Assembly (NCBI RefSeq): GCF_932526225.1
Contig: NC_064039.1
Coordinates: forward strand, 17,664,639 to 17,728,638
Length of the DNA stretch: 64,000 nt
Source of the DNA: Nematostella vectensis
Taxonomy: Eukaryota; Cnidaria; Anthozoa; Actiniaria; Edwardsiidae
Reading direction: 5' to 3'
The notes beneath the pieces are model-generated. The model was given only the letters and a program-made list of their open reading frames with translations. It searched no databases and was not told the origin of the DNA. The translations under genes and the position numbers were made by a program. Every line of letters starts with the position of its first letter. Positions within the stretch are counted from its first letter, which is position 1. Of this stretch, positions 1 to 11,621 are shown piece by piece.

Positions 1-650
1 TTATACTAATAATAAATAAATAAAAATAGTTAATTAATAATAATAAACAATAATAAAAATTAATAATTAATAATTAATTAATAAAAATTGATAATTAATA
101 ATAATGAATAGTAATAATTAATAAATAATAATAATTAATTAATATTAATAATTATTAATATTAATTAATAGTAAAAATTATTAATAATAACAATAAATAA
201 TAATATTAAAAAATAAAATTAATTAATAGTAATAATAATTAATAGTAAGAAGAATTAAAAGTAAGGGTTTTAAAAGTAAGGGTGCAGGGTTTTAGGGGAT
301 TGTTCGAACAGGCACAGGGTTTCAACAGCTAGGTAATATGATTATATAATAATAATTAATAATAATAATTAATAATAATAATTAATAATAATAATAATAA
401 TTATTAAAAATAATAATAATAATAATTAATAATAATTAACAATAATTATTATTATTAAAAAATAATAATACTAAATAATAATAACTAATAATAATAATAA
501 TAATTAATAATAATTATTAATAATAATTAAAAATAATTAATAATAATTATTAAATAGTAATAGTTAATGATATTAATTACTAATTAAGCATAATTAATAA
601 TAATATCAATAAATAATAGTCATCATAATTAATAAAAATTTATAGTAATG
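1..650. repeat. AT-rich microsatellite (TAA/AAT-type) with an embedded array-2 G-rich fragment
   Basis: Almost pure A/T made of interleaved TAA, AAT and TTAATAAT words. A short G-containing stretch at about 253-345 (aggtaatatg, cacagggttt) matches the end of the G-rich tract of array 2 (compare 22990-23075). The segment is therefore a rearranged piece of array 2 with a greatly enlarged AT core. I see no gene here. Confidence 0.85.
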
Positions 651-1190
651 ACTCAGCCCTTGATAGCTTGTACCCCTGTTTAGCCACCTATAACTAAGCT
701 GCACCCCTATAGCTCAGCCCTTGATACACTCGACCACTGTGTACCCACTCCTAACTGGCCTACATTACTATGATTTGCTACTTACCACCCTATACACCTA
801 AATATCCACCCCTAAAAAAGCTGCATCCCTATGACCCAGCACTTACTACCCTATAACCCTGATTGCCCACCAGGTCAGATCAACTTTTTTCAGGGGTGTA
901 AAGACAAGGACGTTAAGGGGACGTTAAGATAAGTGAGTTTGTGGATGAGTTGACAGGTGAACAGGGTAACAAGAGTTGGTCAAACGGGTACTAGACTTCA
1001 AGAGATGAGTATCCACCCCTAACTAAGCTACACCCCTACGACCTAGCACTAACTAGGCTATACTCCTGAATACCCAACCCTAACTAAACTACACGTCTAC
1101 TACCTAGCACTAACTACCCTATACCCATGAGTACCCACCACTAACTAAGCTACACCCATATGACTTAGCACTTACTACCCTATACCCCTC
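651..1190. repeat. Array-2 fragment: 61-bp C-rich minisatellite around a G-rich piece
   Basis: Degenerate monomers of the array-2 minisatellite (ctaccctatacccctgagta ... ctaactaagctacaccc) occupy about 651-876 and 1009-1190. Between them, about 873-1008 is the tail of a tRNA-like unit (caggtcagatcaac, T6 run) followed by the G-rich tract (aaggacgttaagggg). The tRNA-like head itself is missing. The order is scrambled relative to the intact blocks at 30-37 kb, so this is a rearranged edge of the same repeat family. Confidence 0.8.
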
Positions 1191-1329
1191 ACTGGACGAA
1201 AAAAGGAAATAAGTACCTTTAAATGTATACAAAAAGGCAAAGAAATTTAAACTTTAGGTACATTTCAGTGTATCTTTCAGTAGGCTGAAATATTAACTAT
1301 AAGTATAAATGTTCATTTCGAAACCTTTA

Positions 1330-1560
1330 AGAAAACCACTGAAAGATACAAAAATTTAAACTTTATGAAACTATCCTGAACACGTAAATCTCAGTAAATC
1401 TTATCTTTAATAACTTTTAAGTTCCTTAAATAAACATTAATGTAACTTTCCTGAATTTTAAAGCCATTAAATATTATCTTTAAATTTCTTTTAAGGTCCT
1501 TAAATAAACGTTTATGTGACTATCCTGAATTTTTAAAGCCATTCAAGTGTACCTTTATAT
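1330..1560. repeat. Short AT-rich direct repeat, period about 73 bp
   Basis: Two clear copies start at 1401 and 1474 (both begin ttatctttaa, share ccttaaataaac and end tttaaagccatt). A partial third copy lies upstream (actatcctgaa at about 1370). The copies have diverged, so this is an old local duplication. The rest of 1190-2160 is AT-rich unique sequence in which I see no supportable gene. Confidence 0.6.
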
Positions 1561-1787
1561 AACTATTATGAACTCATTAAATTTCACCTTTTAACATTTA
1601 GAAAGTTTATCTCAATTTCATATTTAAGAACCTATAAATAACGCTTCTAGGTGTTTTTCAATATAGATTGTGTGTGGTTCTACAGCGTTCACGGCTGGAG
1701 CACTGAGAATTTTGCATAGTTTAATCCACATCATCATAATAATTTTTGAGCAGGGAGACACAATCAATATTAAGCTTCCATTCCATT

Positions 1788-1793
1788 TTTATT
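1788..1793 (-). promoter_or_regulatory. Possible poly(A) signal of the minus-strand gene
   Basis: AATAAA on the minus strand, about 690 bp downstream of the candidate stop codon at 2484-2486. It is the first AATAAA I found past that stop. Such hexamers are common by chance in AT-rich DNA. Confidence 0.2.
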
Positions 1794-2174
1794 TAAATCC
1801 TCTGTCGTCTCTTACATGTGCATAATGGCATGAAATCTGATTTGATATACAAATCTTATAACTTACATCTAAAAAGCCATCTTTTATGTGATAAAATGCT
1901 AACTACGAAAACTAATGTAGAACAAAAATCAAACAGTCAGCTTGACTCAAAAGCATATTTTATGAAAGTAGGAAATAATCAATGTTTTTATATGTATATA
2001 CAAATGTAGAATAGAGACAAAAACATCATGAAAATTATTTAAAAAGGCTGAAAAGCTCTAGCCAAAAATTAACAAGAGCCTTGTAAATCGTATTTGATTT
2101 TTAAGAAATATTTTGTATTGATGATATAAAAAGAAATAGACTTACATAAACCTATTCCCTGCTGACAAATATGG

Positions 2175-2412
2175 ACTAAATACTATTGGATTGTGTTGGA
2201 CGCTGCGGGGTAGAGGTATGTAGAGATCTTGGTGCACTGCCGTCAAGCATCTCATTGGAGGTTCGCTTTAATGCTGCCTATTTCTTTGTGTTCTCTGGAC
2301 AGGGTCTGTCTGATCGTCTTACTCCTCTCACTCTCTTTGCCATCTTGAGCAAAGCCCTGCGACTAAGTTACATTGTCAGTGATGGCTTTCTAACACCTTC
2401 AAAATCCTAAGC
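2175..2412 (-). pseudogene. Broken coding-like remnant, unidentified
   Basis: A locally GC-richer island in AT-rich DNA. On the minus strand one reading frame runs through the island (pieces read LLKMAKRVRGVRRSDRP and ALKRTSNEMLDGSAPRS) but is broken by two in-frame stops. The plus strand has an open frame of 74 codons over 2186-2410. Neither translation is recognised. It may be a decayed transposon or gene fragment, or part of the 3' untranslated region of the split gene just upstream on the minus strand. Which strand was coding, if either, is uncertain. Confidence 0.25.
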
Positions 2413-2483
2413 TTTTTTCTCTCCCAATTCAATGATTTAAAAAAGAAGACAACCCCATCTCCCTCTTCCTCGCTCTTCTCTGA

Positions 2484-2582
2484 TTAAATGTTGTGTACAT
2501 CATTCAGAACATCGGCAAACCTCTCCCTCTTCTCCTCTGGCCAGTTAATAGTCTCCGCAGCATTTAGGACTTTCTGCTGTTT
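2484..2582 (-). CDS. Candidate terminal coding exon of a minus-strand split gene (unknown product)
   Basis: On the minus strand a good 3' splice site (ttcttcctttacag) is followed at 2582 by an open frame of 32 codons ending in TAA at 2484-2486. The peptide begins KQQKVLNAAETINWPEE and ends RERFADVLNDVHNI, a charged, helix-prone composition typical of a real protein C-terminus. It is in phase 0 with the exon at 3266-3361, across an intron of about 683 bp. I do not recognise the protein family. The evidence is splice-site quality, open frame and phase agreement. A transcript or homologue would settle it. Confidence 0.5.
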   Translation of the reverse strand, partial: KQQKVLNAAETINWPEEKRERFADVLNDVHNI

Positions 2583-3265
2583 CTGTAAAGGAAGAAATTG
2601 TTTGATAAGTATCTGCACTGTTTTATAAAGCCTATACTTGTCATGCTCAATTTATTATTCCCTTCTTCATAGCCATAAATGCAGGAAAAGCTTTGCACAG
2701 TTTCATATTTTCTTGACCAGGAAAGAGAAGTGACTATGTCTTCAGAAACTATTATTTTATTTTGTCATCCTTTTTGGAATCTATATTGTTTTTTCATTAG
2801 TGCACTCCCCAAGTGAACTTGCACTAAGGTGATCCTATGGCTTTTTGTGTGGCACCCTCACACAAGGGGATAAGCCCTTATTGACAATTCTAATTTTCTG
2901 GATAGTTTGTAAATGCTGAATTAGTTACTTGTTGTGCTGTTATTTTGCCACCAAAGGCTGGAGAGAGTGCAAGTTCACCAAACAAAAAGTCATTTGATTT
3001 GTTTACAAACACACAAGTGTTGCACAAGTGCAAGTCTACTTTTTCCAGCAAATACAGCATTTAAAATTTTAATACAATCCTTTAAAAAAGCCATTCAAGC
3101 AAGTATAATAGCAATATTGATACCAACCTATCAAAACCTTTGTGGAAATTTTAAGAATAAAAGGAGTTCATAAAAACTAAAATGCTATTGTGTTAAAGAG
3201 AAAATTTTAATGAGAAAATTCAGAGGGTTTAACTACACCAACAATATTCAATTTTAAATACTCAC

Positions 3266-3361
3266 TATGATGACCGTCTGGTACTGTCTGCATGATTTCC
3301 TATGAGCATCCAGTGTCCCATCATACTTTCTATATATGTTATCCTTCAGGCTTTGGAAATA
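3266..3361 (-). CDS. Candidate internal coding exon, 32 codons, phase 0-0
   Basis: Minus strand. A long pyrimidine tract and CAG acceptor (ttttttcccttttaac ... ttaacag) precede 3361, and a consensus donor GTGAGT follows 3266. The 96-nt exon is open in only one frame and encodes a peptide starting YFQSLKDNIYRKYDGTLDAH and ending QYQTVII. Both ends fall on codon boundaries, matching the exon at 2484-2582. The family is not recognised. Its phase does not match the upstream candidate exon at 3666-3765, so one more small exon or an alternative splice may lie between them. Confidence 0.55.
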
Positions 3362-3609
3362 CTGTTAAATGCAGTTAAAAGGGAAAAAATCAATTGGCAG
3401 GCTCAAATCGCAGAAACATCTTTCTTGTTTCACATCAAGGATGGTGGCAAAAAAAAAACGCTACGACTCTCAAGCAATAAAAAATGTATATGTTTAAAAG
3501 TAACAGACAATTAACTTAATGAAAAACAATCAAAATCAAGAATAGATGATAGTGACAATAGCATAATGTCAAATGGTATTTTATCACGAATCATGCTTCA
3601 TTTGCAAAC

Positions 3610-3615
3610 TTTATT
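3610..3615 (-). promoter_or_regulatory. Possible poly(A) signal for a short alternative 3' end
   Basis: AATAAA on the minus strand, 11 nt after the TGA that closes the read-through frame of the exon at 3666-3765. The position would give a very short 3' untranslated region, which is unusual but possible. It could equally be a chance hexamer. Confidence 0.25.
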
Positions 3616-3665
3616 AGATCTGAGATCAGCATTTTAAGTTGACGGCGGCGGTTAACTGCCAGTAC

Positions 3666-3765
3666 CTGCCTTCTAATGAAACCCCTGATATTGATTGCTT
3701 ATATTGATTATGTTGACTGACTTTGAATTTAGTGTCATCCTCTTTCTGAACCAAAGCATAAAATA
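3666..3765 (-). CDS. Candidate coding exon; may also read through to a terminal form ending at 3626
   Basis: Minus strand. Acceptor ttgtccag ends at 3766 and a GGCAG/GTACTG donor lies at 3666/3665. The frame begins with two bases that complete a valine codon with the preceding exon (G+TA), then reads FYALVQKEDDTKFKVSQHNQ and continues to SGVSLEG. If the donor is not used, the same frame runs on to a TGA at 3626-3628, followed 11 nt later by AATAAA (minus strand, 3610-3615). That offers an alternative last exon. With the donor used, the exon ends in phase 2, which does not fit the next exon found. The function is unknown. Confidence 0.45.
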
Positions 3766-3858
3766 CTGGACAACTAAAACTTATAGTAAACAGACACAAT
3801 CAAAAATGCAACATTTCTTAGGGATTTTCTGCTGAAAATGTAAAAGGGTTGTTCTTAC

Positions 3859-3907
3859 CATTGAAAATCATCATTCTATATCTGGTTGCATTTGTTGTGT
3901 TTTTTTT
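3859..3907 (-). CDS. Candidate 49-nt internal coding exon next to array 1
   Basis: Minus strand. The acceptor is the CAG at 3908-3910 and the donor is AATG/GTAAGAAC at 3859/3858. The exon reads 16 codons (KKNTTNATRYRMMIFN) plus one base. It starts in phase 0, matching the donor at 22070 on the far side of array 1. It ends in phase 1, which the exon at 3765 completes. Two neighbouring ATG codons inside it could be the start if the upstream exon is untranslated. The exon is short and begins with eight A residues, so it is tentative on its own; phase agreement on both sides is its main support. Confidence 0.45.
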
Positions 3908-4019
3908 CTGGGATAGCATTATCCCAGGAAAAAACAACAATAATTATAACAACAATTGATTTGGTATTTGAAATCTAGGCTGACAATATTGGCATTGTTC
4001 TGTGATTAATTATTCTTAA

Positions 4020-5019
4020 CACATTGACCCCTGAACCGGCCTGTACCGGCTTTGGGAAGTACCCACAACCCAAAAAATTCATAAATTCAAAATAAACACA
4101 ACAAGATGAAGATACTCAGGCATCAGTCTAAGGGATAAATGGTCTTGCAGATATGCATCCAACCAAGGTGTTGGCATCTACTCTTAAGCCAAATAATAGC
4201 ACAGGTTCTTTGACAAATCTCAAATCGAACAAGGAGAGAAAAGCAGAATCACCCCTCTCAATAAAACGCTCAAAATACCACACAAGGGAGAGAAATCAGC
4301 AAACACAGCTCAAGACACAAATAGATACCTTTATTCTGATCCTCCAGGTACATTTCCTTGGCCTCAAAACACAATGTTCATTCCTTGAAGGATTGTACAA
4401 CCACGAAAATATCTTTACGTGTTGCAAAGCATTCTGGGAGATCCAGGGGAAAATTCACTAGGGGAGGGCCAGTCAACACTCCTCTCCCCAAAGTCAGATG
4501 GTTTTTTATAAGTCTTTTCACCCCGAAGCCAAACGAATCAATTCCAGGCCATACAGACCCAGAATAGCAGTGTAAACAATTTTGGAATCAATTTGGTTTC
4601 AGAAAAGACAGCATTTAGGAGAGCTGTGGTGATTCATTAGAAAATTATTTTCTCATCCGGGCAAAGCCAAAAGAGAAAAAATCATCATGAATCCACCTTT
4701 GCTTGCAAATATCCATAGGCAAAGCACTCAATTATGCCCCAAAAGACTTCATGATGTCCTGAGACACTCTCCTAATATGCTCATAGCTGTATTTTTGATG
4801 AAAAACACAAGCAACCATCAACTTGTGCTGGCTTCAGCACATCGACGAGGGATTAAAAGTGGGGACCGCAAAGCACTGTTGGAAAGCTTGGATACCGCTG
4901 ACTAGGTGCAGCTGTGTTTGACTTTGACGGGCTGTAAAAAACTCAGAATAGGGGGGAAGGTATCTGTTTTCAGTCTGTTTTTTGTAAATTCAGCTCCAAA
5001 AAAGCCAGGAGTCAATGGG
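4020..5019 (+). mobile_element. E copy 1: non-autonomous piggyBac-like element (MITE)
   Basis: Exactly 1000 bp between two TTAA sites (4016-4019 and 5020-5023). The terminal inverted repeats are imperfect: the left end reads CACATTGACCCCTG and the right end, inverted, reads CCCATTGACTCCTG. Just inside the left end, the motif CCGGC is repeated (ccggcctgtaccggc). Short ORFs inside (for example 4153-4461 and 4687-4905) match nothing I recognise. This copy alone has a true TTAA on its left. It keeps tttggg near position 50, like the lone copy at 26184, while the other array copies have tttagg. Confidence 0.8.
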
Positions 5020-5023
5020 TTAA

Positions 5024-5539
5024 TCAACCACCCCTAGATTTTAATCAAAATAACTAGACCTTTTTAGACTTGTGCTGTGACATACACCAGTGGATTGGAT
5101 CACATATATGCCATTTCTAGCAAGTGAATATCTTTAACCTAGAAAATAGAATTTTTTTACTTGGACATGACTGGACTCATTGATAGGGATGATATGCATA
5201 GCTTTTTAGAAAAAAATGCCCAAGAAAACATCAGATTCAGGCAAGGTTTTGTGATAAGATTACTTTGACGGTGAATATACAGGAAAAGTACCAAAAGTGG
5301 GTTGACACTGCTGCTTTGAATTTATAAAGGCAAATATTTTTATAGAATTTGGGCTCCCTGTGTTTTCCCTAATGGTTTTAACATAATAATTATCTGTTAG
5401 AATATCAGCCATAACTTAAAGGAGGCTTGTTTGTATACCAAGCAGAATTTGCCTACACTGTTGTATGCACCTAAGCTTGCGAAAAATGCATTGTTCTCAG
5501 GCAGTGAGGCAAGCATGATTTTTAGGGTGTGTTGGTAAA
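5024..5539. repeat. Linker L (first of eleven copies) between E elements
   Basis: 516 bp after the TTAA of E1, ending in TAAA before E2. It is AT-rich and unrelated, as far as I can see, to the DNA flanking array 1. Its minus strand holds a 63-codon ORF that runs into E (5397-5588), with a protein-like stretch LASLPENNAFFASLGAYNSV that is not recognised. Other copies follow each E. Copies 3, 5 and 8 carry one extra T in a T run. Copies 3, 7, 10 and 11 read gggacgcatg where the others read ggcaagcatg. Confidence 0.75.
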
Positions 5540-6539
5540 CACATTGACCCCTGAACCGGCCTGTACCGGCTTTAGGAAGTACCCACAACCCAAAAAATTC
5601 ATAAATTCAAAATAAACACAACAAGATGAAGATACTCAGGCATCAGTCTAAGGGACAAATGGTCTTGCAGATATGCATCCAACCAAGGTGTTGGCATCTA
5701 CTCTTAAGCCAAATAATAGCACAGGTTCTTTGACAAATCTCAAATCGAACAAGGAGAGAAAAGCAGAATCACCCCTCTCAATAAAACGCTCAAAATACCA
5801 CACAAGGGAGAGAAATCAGCAAACACAGCTCAAGACACAAATAGATACCTTTATTCTGATCCTCCAGGTACATTTCCTTGGCCTCAAAACACAATGTTCA
5901 TTCCTTGAAGGATTGTACAACCACGAAAATATCTTTACGTGTTGCAAAGCATTCTGGGAGATCCAGGGGAAAATTCACTAGGAGAGGGCCAGTCAACACT
6001 CCTCTCCCCAAAGTCAGATGGTTTTTTATAAGTCTTTTCACCCCGAAGCCAAACGAATCAATTCCAGGCCATACAGACCCAGAATAGCAGTGTAAACAAT
6101 TTTGGAATCAATTTGGTTTCAGAAAAGACAGCATTTAGGAGAGCTGTGGTGATTCATTAGAAAATTATTTTCTCATCCGGGCAAAGCCAAAAGAGAAAAA
6201 ATCATCATGAATCCACCTTTGCTTGCAAATATCCATAGGCAAAGCACTCAATTATGCCCCAAAAGACTTCATGATGTCCTGAGACACTCTCCTAATATGC
6301 TCATAGCTGTATTTTTGATGAAAAACACAAGCAACCATCAACTTGTGCTGGCTTCAGCACATCGACGAGGGATTAAAAGTGGGGACCGCAAAGCACTGTT
6401 GGAAAGCTTGGATACCGCTGACTAGGTGCAGCTGTGTTTGACTTTGACGGGCTGTATAAAACTCAGAATAGGGGGGAAGGTATCTGTTTTCAGTCTGTTT
6501 TTTGTAAATTCAGCTCCAAAAAAGCCAGGAGTCAATGGG
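5540..6539 (+). mobile_element. E copy 2 of array 1
   Basis: Left flank TAAA, right flank TTAA. Shares with E3 the private variants agggacaaatgg and cactaggagagg. The ORFs are the same as in E1 and not supported as genes. Confidence 0.8.
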
Positions 6540-7059
6540 TTAATCAACCACCCCTAGATTTTAATCAAAATAACTAGACCTTTTTAGACTTGTGCTGTGA
6601 CATACACCAGTGGATTGGATCACATATATGCCATTTCTAGCAAGTGAATATCTTTAACCTAGAAAATAGAATTTTTTTACTTGGACATGACTGGACTCAT
6701 TGATAGGGATGATATGCATAGCTTTTTAGAAAAAAATGCCCAAGAAAACATCAGATTCAGGCAAGGTTTTGTGATAAGATTACTTTGACGGTGAATATAC
6801 AGGAAAAGTACCAAAAGTGGGTTGACACTGCTGCTTTGAATTTATAAAGGCAAATATTTTTATAGAATTTGGGCTCCCTGTGTTTTCCCTAATGGTTTTA
6901 ACATAATAATTATCTGTTAGAATATCAGCCATAACTTAAAGGAGGCTTGTTTGTATACCAAGCAGAATTTGCCTACACTGTTGTATGCACCTAAGCTTGC
7001 GAAAAATGCATTGTTCTCAGGCAGTGAGGCAAGCATGATTTTTAGGGTGTGTTGGTAAA

Positions 7060-8059
7060 CACATTGACCCCTGAACCGGCCTGTACCGGCTTTAGGAAGT
7101 ACCCACAACCCAAAAAATTCATAAATTCAAAATAAACACAACAAGATGAAGATACTCAGGCATCAGTCTAAGGGACAAATGGTCTTGCAGATATGCATCC
7201 AACCAAGGTGTTGGCATCTACTCTTAAGCCAAATAATAGCACAGGTTCTTTGACAAATCTCAAATCGAACAAGGAGAGAAAAGCAGAATCACCCCTCTCA
7301 ATAAAACGCTCAAAATACCACACAAGGGAGAGAAATCAGCAAACACAGCTCAAGACACAAATAGATACCTTTATTCTGATCCTCCAGGTACATTTCCTTG
7401 GCCTCAAAACACAATGTTCATTCCTTGAAGGATTGTACAACCACGAAAATATCTTTACGTGTTGCAAAGCATTCTGGGAGATCCAGGGGAAAATTCACTA
7501 GGAGAGGGCCAGTCAACACTCCTCTCCCCAAAGTCAGATGGTTTTTTATAAGTCTTTTCACCCCGAAGCCAAACGAATCAATTCCAGGCCATACAGACCC
7601 AGAATAGCAGTGTAAACAATTTTGGAATCAATTTGGTTTCAGAAAAGACAGCATTTAGGAGAGCTGTGGTGATTCATTAGAAAATTATTTTCTCATCCGG
7701 GCAAAGCCAAAAGAGAAAAAATCATCATGAATCCACCTTTGCTTGCAAATATCCATAGGCAAAGCACTCAATTATGCCCCAAAAGACTTCATGATGTCCT
7801 GAGACACTCTCCTAATATGCTCATAGCTGTATTTTTGATGAAAAACACAAGCAACCATCAACTTGTGCTGGCTTCAGCACATCGACGAGGGATTAAAAGT
7901 GGGGACCGCAAAGCACTGTTGGAAAGCTTGGATACCGCTGACTAGGTGCAGCTGTGTTTGACTTTGACGGGCTGTATAAAACTCAGAATAGGGGGGAAGG
8001 TATCTGTTTTCAGTCTGTTTTTTGTAAATTCAGCTCCAAAAAAGCCAGGAGTCAATGGG
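7060..8059 (+). mobile_element. E copy 3 of array 1
   Basis: Same variant set as E2. It is the last copy with the gtgttgcaaag and cacta variants that mark the left-hand subfamily E1-E3. Confidence 0.8.
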
Positions 8060-8580
8060 TTAATCAACCACCCCTAGATTTTAATCAAAATAACTAGACC
8101 TTTTTAGACTTGTGCTGTGACATACACCAGTGGATTGGATCACATATATGCCATTTCTAGCAAGTGAATATCTTTAACCTAGAAAATAGAATTTTTTTAC
8201 TTGGACATGACTGGACTCATTGATAGGGATGATATGCATAGCTTTTTTAGAAAAAAATGCCCAAGAAAACATCAGATTCAGGCAAGGTTTTGTGATAAGA
8301 TTACTTTGACGGTGAATATACAGGAAAAGTACCAAAAGTGGGTTGACACTGCTGCTTTGAATTTATAAAGGCAAATATTTTTATAGAATTTGGGCTCCCT
8401 GTGTTTTCCCTAATGGTTTTAACATAATAATTATCTGTTAGAATATCAGCCATAACTTAAAGGAGGCTTGTTTGTATACCAAGCAGAATTTGCCTACACT
8501 GTTGTATGCACCTAAGCTTGCGAAAAATGCATTGTTCTCAGGCAGTGAGGGACGCATGATTTTTAGGGTGTGTTGGTAAA

Positions 8581-9580
8581 CACATTGACCCCTGAACCGG
8601 CCTGTACCGGCTTTAGGAAGTACCCACAACCCAAAAAATTCATAAATTCAAAATAAACACAACAAGATGAAGATACTCAGGCATCAGTCTAAGGGATAAA
8701 TGGTCTTGCAGATATGCATCCAACCAAGGTGTTGGCATCTACTCTTAAGCCAAATAATAGCACAGGTTCTTTGACAAATCTCAAATCGAACAAGGAGAGA
8801 AAAGCAGAATCACCCCTCTCAATAAAACGCTCAAAATACCACACAAGGGAGAGAAATCAGCAAACACAGCTCAAGACACAAATAGATACCTTTATTCTGA
8901 TCCTCCAGGTACATTTCCTTGGCCTCAAAACACAATGTTTATTCCTTGAAGGATTGTACAACCACGAAAATATCTTTACGTATTGCAAAGCATTCTGGGA
9001 GATCCAGGGGAAAATTCACGAGGGGAGGGCCAGTCAACACTCCTCTCCCCAAAGTCAGATGGTTTTTTATAAGTCTTTTCACCCCGAAGCCAAACGAATC
9101 AATTCCAGGCCATACAGACCCAGAATAGCAGTGTAAACAATTTTGGAATCAATTTGGTTTCAGAAAAGACAGCATTTAGGAGAGCTGTGGTGATTCATTA
9201 GAAAATTATTTTCTCATCCGGGCAAAGCCAAAAGAGAAAAAATCATCATGAATCCACCTTTGCTTGCAAATATCCATAGGCAAAGCACTCAATTATGCCC
9301 CAAAAGACTTCATGATGTCCTGAGACACTCTCCTAATATGCTCATAGCTGTATTTTTGATGAAAAACACAAGCAACCATCAACTTGTGCTGGCTTCAGCA
9401 CATCGACGAGGGATTAAAAGTGGGGACCGCAAAGCACTGTTGGAAAGCTTGGATACTGCTGACTAGGTGCAGCTGTGTTTGACTTTGACGGGCTGTATAA
9501 AACTCAGAATAGGGGGGAAGGTATCTGTTTTCAGTCTGTTTTTTGTAAATTCAGCTCCAAAAAAGCCAGGAGTCAATGGG
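8581..9580 (+). mobile_element. E copy 4 of array 1
   Basis: First copy of the main subfamily (gtttattcc, gtattgcaaag, cacgagg). The stop in the first reading frame is lost here, extending a spurious ORF to 140 codons (8714-9136). This shows how single changes create and remove ORFs in the element. Confidence 0.8.
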
Positions 9581-10100
9581 TTAATCAACCACCCCTAGAT
9601 TTTAATCAAAATAACTAGACCTTTTTAGACTTGTGCTGTGACATACACCAGTTGATTGGATCACATATATGCCATTTCTAGCAAGTGAATATCTTTAACC
9701 TAGAAAATAGAATTTTTTTACTTGGACATGACTGGACTCATTGATAGGGATGATATGCATAGCTTTTTAGAAAAAAATGCCCAAGAAAACATCAGATTCA
9801 GGCAAGGTTTTGTGATAAGATTACTTTGACGGTGAACATACAGGAAAAGTACCAAAAGTGGGTTGACACTGCCGCTTTGAATTTATAAAGGCAAATATTT
9901 TTATAGAATTTGGGCTCCCTGTGTTTTCCCTAATGGTTTTAACATAATAATTATCTGTTAGAATATCAGCCATAACTTAAAGGAGGCTTGTTTGTATACC
10001 AAGCAGAATTTGCCTACACTGTTGTATGCACCTAAGCTTGCGAAAAATGCATTGTTCTCAGGCAGTGAGGCAAGCATGATTTTTAGGGTGTGTTGGTAAA

Positions 10101-11100
10101 CACATTGACCCCTGAACCGGCCTGTACCGGCTTTAGGAAGTACCCACAACCCAAAAAATTCATAAATTCAAAATAAACACAACAAGATGAAGATACTCAG
10201 GCATCAGTCTAAGGGATAAATGGTCTTGCAGATATGCATCCAACCAAGGTGTTGGCATCTACTCTTAAGCCAAATAATAGCACAGGTTCTTTGACAAATC
10301 TCAAATCGAACAAGGAGAGAAAAGCAGAATCACCCCTCTCAATAAAACGCTCAAAATACCACACAAGGGAGAGAAATCAGCAAACACAGCTCAAGACACA
10401 AATAGATACCTTTATTCTGATCCTCCAGGTACATTTCCTTGGCCTCAAAACACAATGTTTATTCCTTGAAGGATTGTACAACCACGAAAATATCTTTACG
10501 TATTGCAAAGCATTCTGGGAGATCCAGGGGAAAATTCACGAGGGGAGGGCCAGTCAACACTCCTCTCCCCAAAGTCAGATGGTTTTTTATAAGTCTTTTC
10601 ACCCCGAAGCCAAACGAATCAATTCCAGGCCATACAGACCCAGAATAGCAGTGTAAACAATTTTGGAATCAATTTGGTTTCAGAAAAGACAGCATTTAGG
10701 AGAGCTGTGGTGATTCATTAGAAAATTATTTTCTCATCCGGGCAAAGCCAAAAGAGAAAAAATCATCATGAATCCACCTTTGCTTGCAAATATCCATAGG
10801 CAAAGCACTCAATTATGCCCCAAAAGACTTCATGATGTCCTGAGACACTCTCCTAATATGCTCATAGCTGTATTTTTGATGAAAAACACAAGCAACCATC
10901 AACTTGTGCTGGCTTCAGCACATCGACGAGGGATTAAAAGTGGGGACCGCAAAGCACTGTTGGAAAGCTTGGATACCGCTGACTAGGTGCAGCTGTGTTT
11001 GACTTTGACGGGCTGTATAAAACTCAGAATAGGGGGGAAGGTATCTGTTTTCAGTCTGTTTTTTGTAAATTCAGCTCCAAAAAAGCCAGGAGTCAATGGG
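10101..11100 (+). mobile_element. E copy 5 of array 1
   Basis: Main subfamily sequence with TAAA on the left and TTAA on the right. The following linker (L5) has the private gcacagc variant plus an extra T, shared only with L8. Confidence 0.8.
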
Positions 11101-11621
11101 TTAATCAACCACCCCTAGATTTTAATCAAAATAACTAGACCTTTTTAGACTTGTGCTGTGACATACACCAGTGGATTGGATCACATATATGCCATTTCTA
11201 GCAAGTGAATATCTTTAACCTAGAAAATAGAATTTTTTTACTTGGACATGACTGGACTCATTGATAGGGATGATATGCACAGCTTTTTTAGAAAAAAATG
11301 CCCAAGAAAACATCAGATTCAGGCAAGGTTTTGTGATAAGATTACTTTGACGGTGAATATACAGGAAAAGTACCAAAAGTGGGTTGACACTGCTGCTTTG
11401 AATTTATAAAGGCAAATATTTTTATAGAATTTGGGCTCCCTGTGTTTTCCCTAATGGTTTTAACATAATAATTATCTGTTAGAATATCAGCCATAACTTA
11501 AAGGAGGCTTGTTTGTATACCAAGCAGAATTTGCCTACACTGTTGTATGCACCTAAGCTTGCGAAAAATGCATTGTTCTCAGGCAGTGAGGCAAGCATGA
11601 TTTTTAGGGTGTGTTGGTAAA

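Noticed and set aside
1818-2009. 63-codon ORF in the left unique region, and similar ORFs at 2934-3173 and 3302-3514
   Set aside because: They lie in AT-rich DNA without homology or start context. The last one overlaps, on the opposite strand, a better-supported minus-strand exon.
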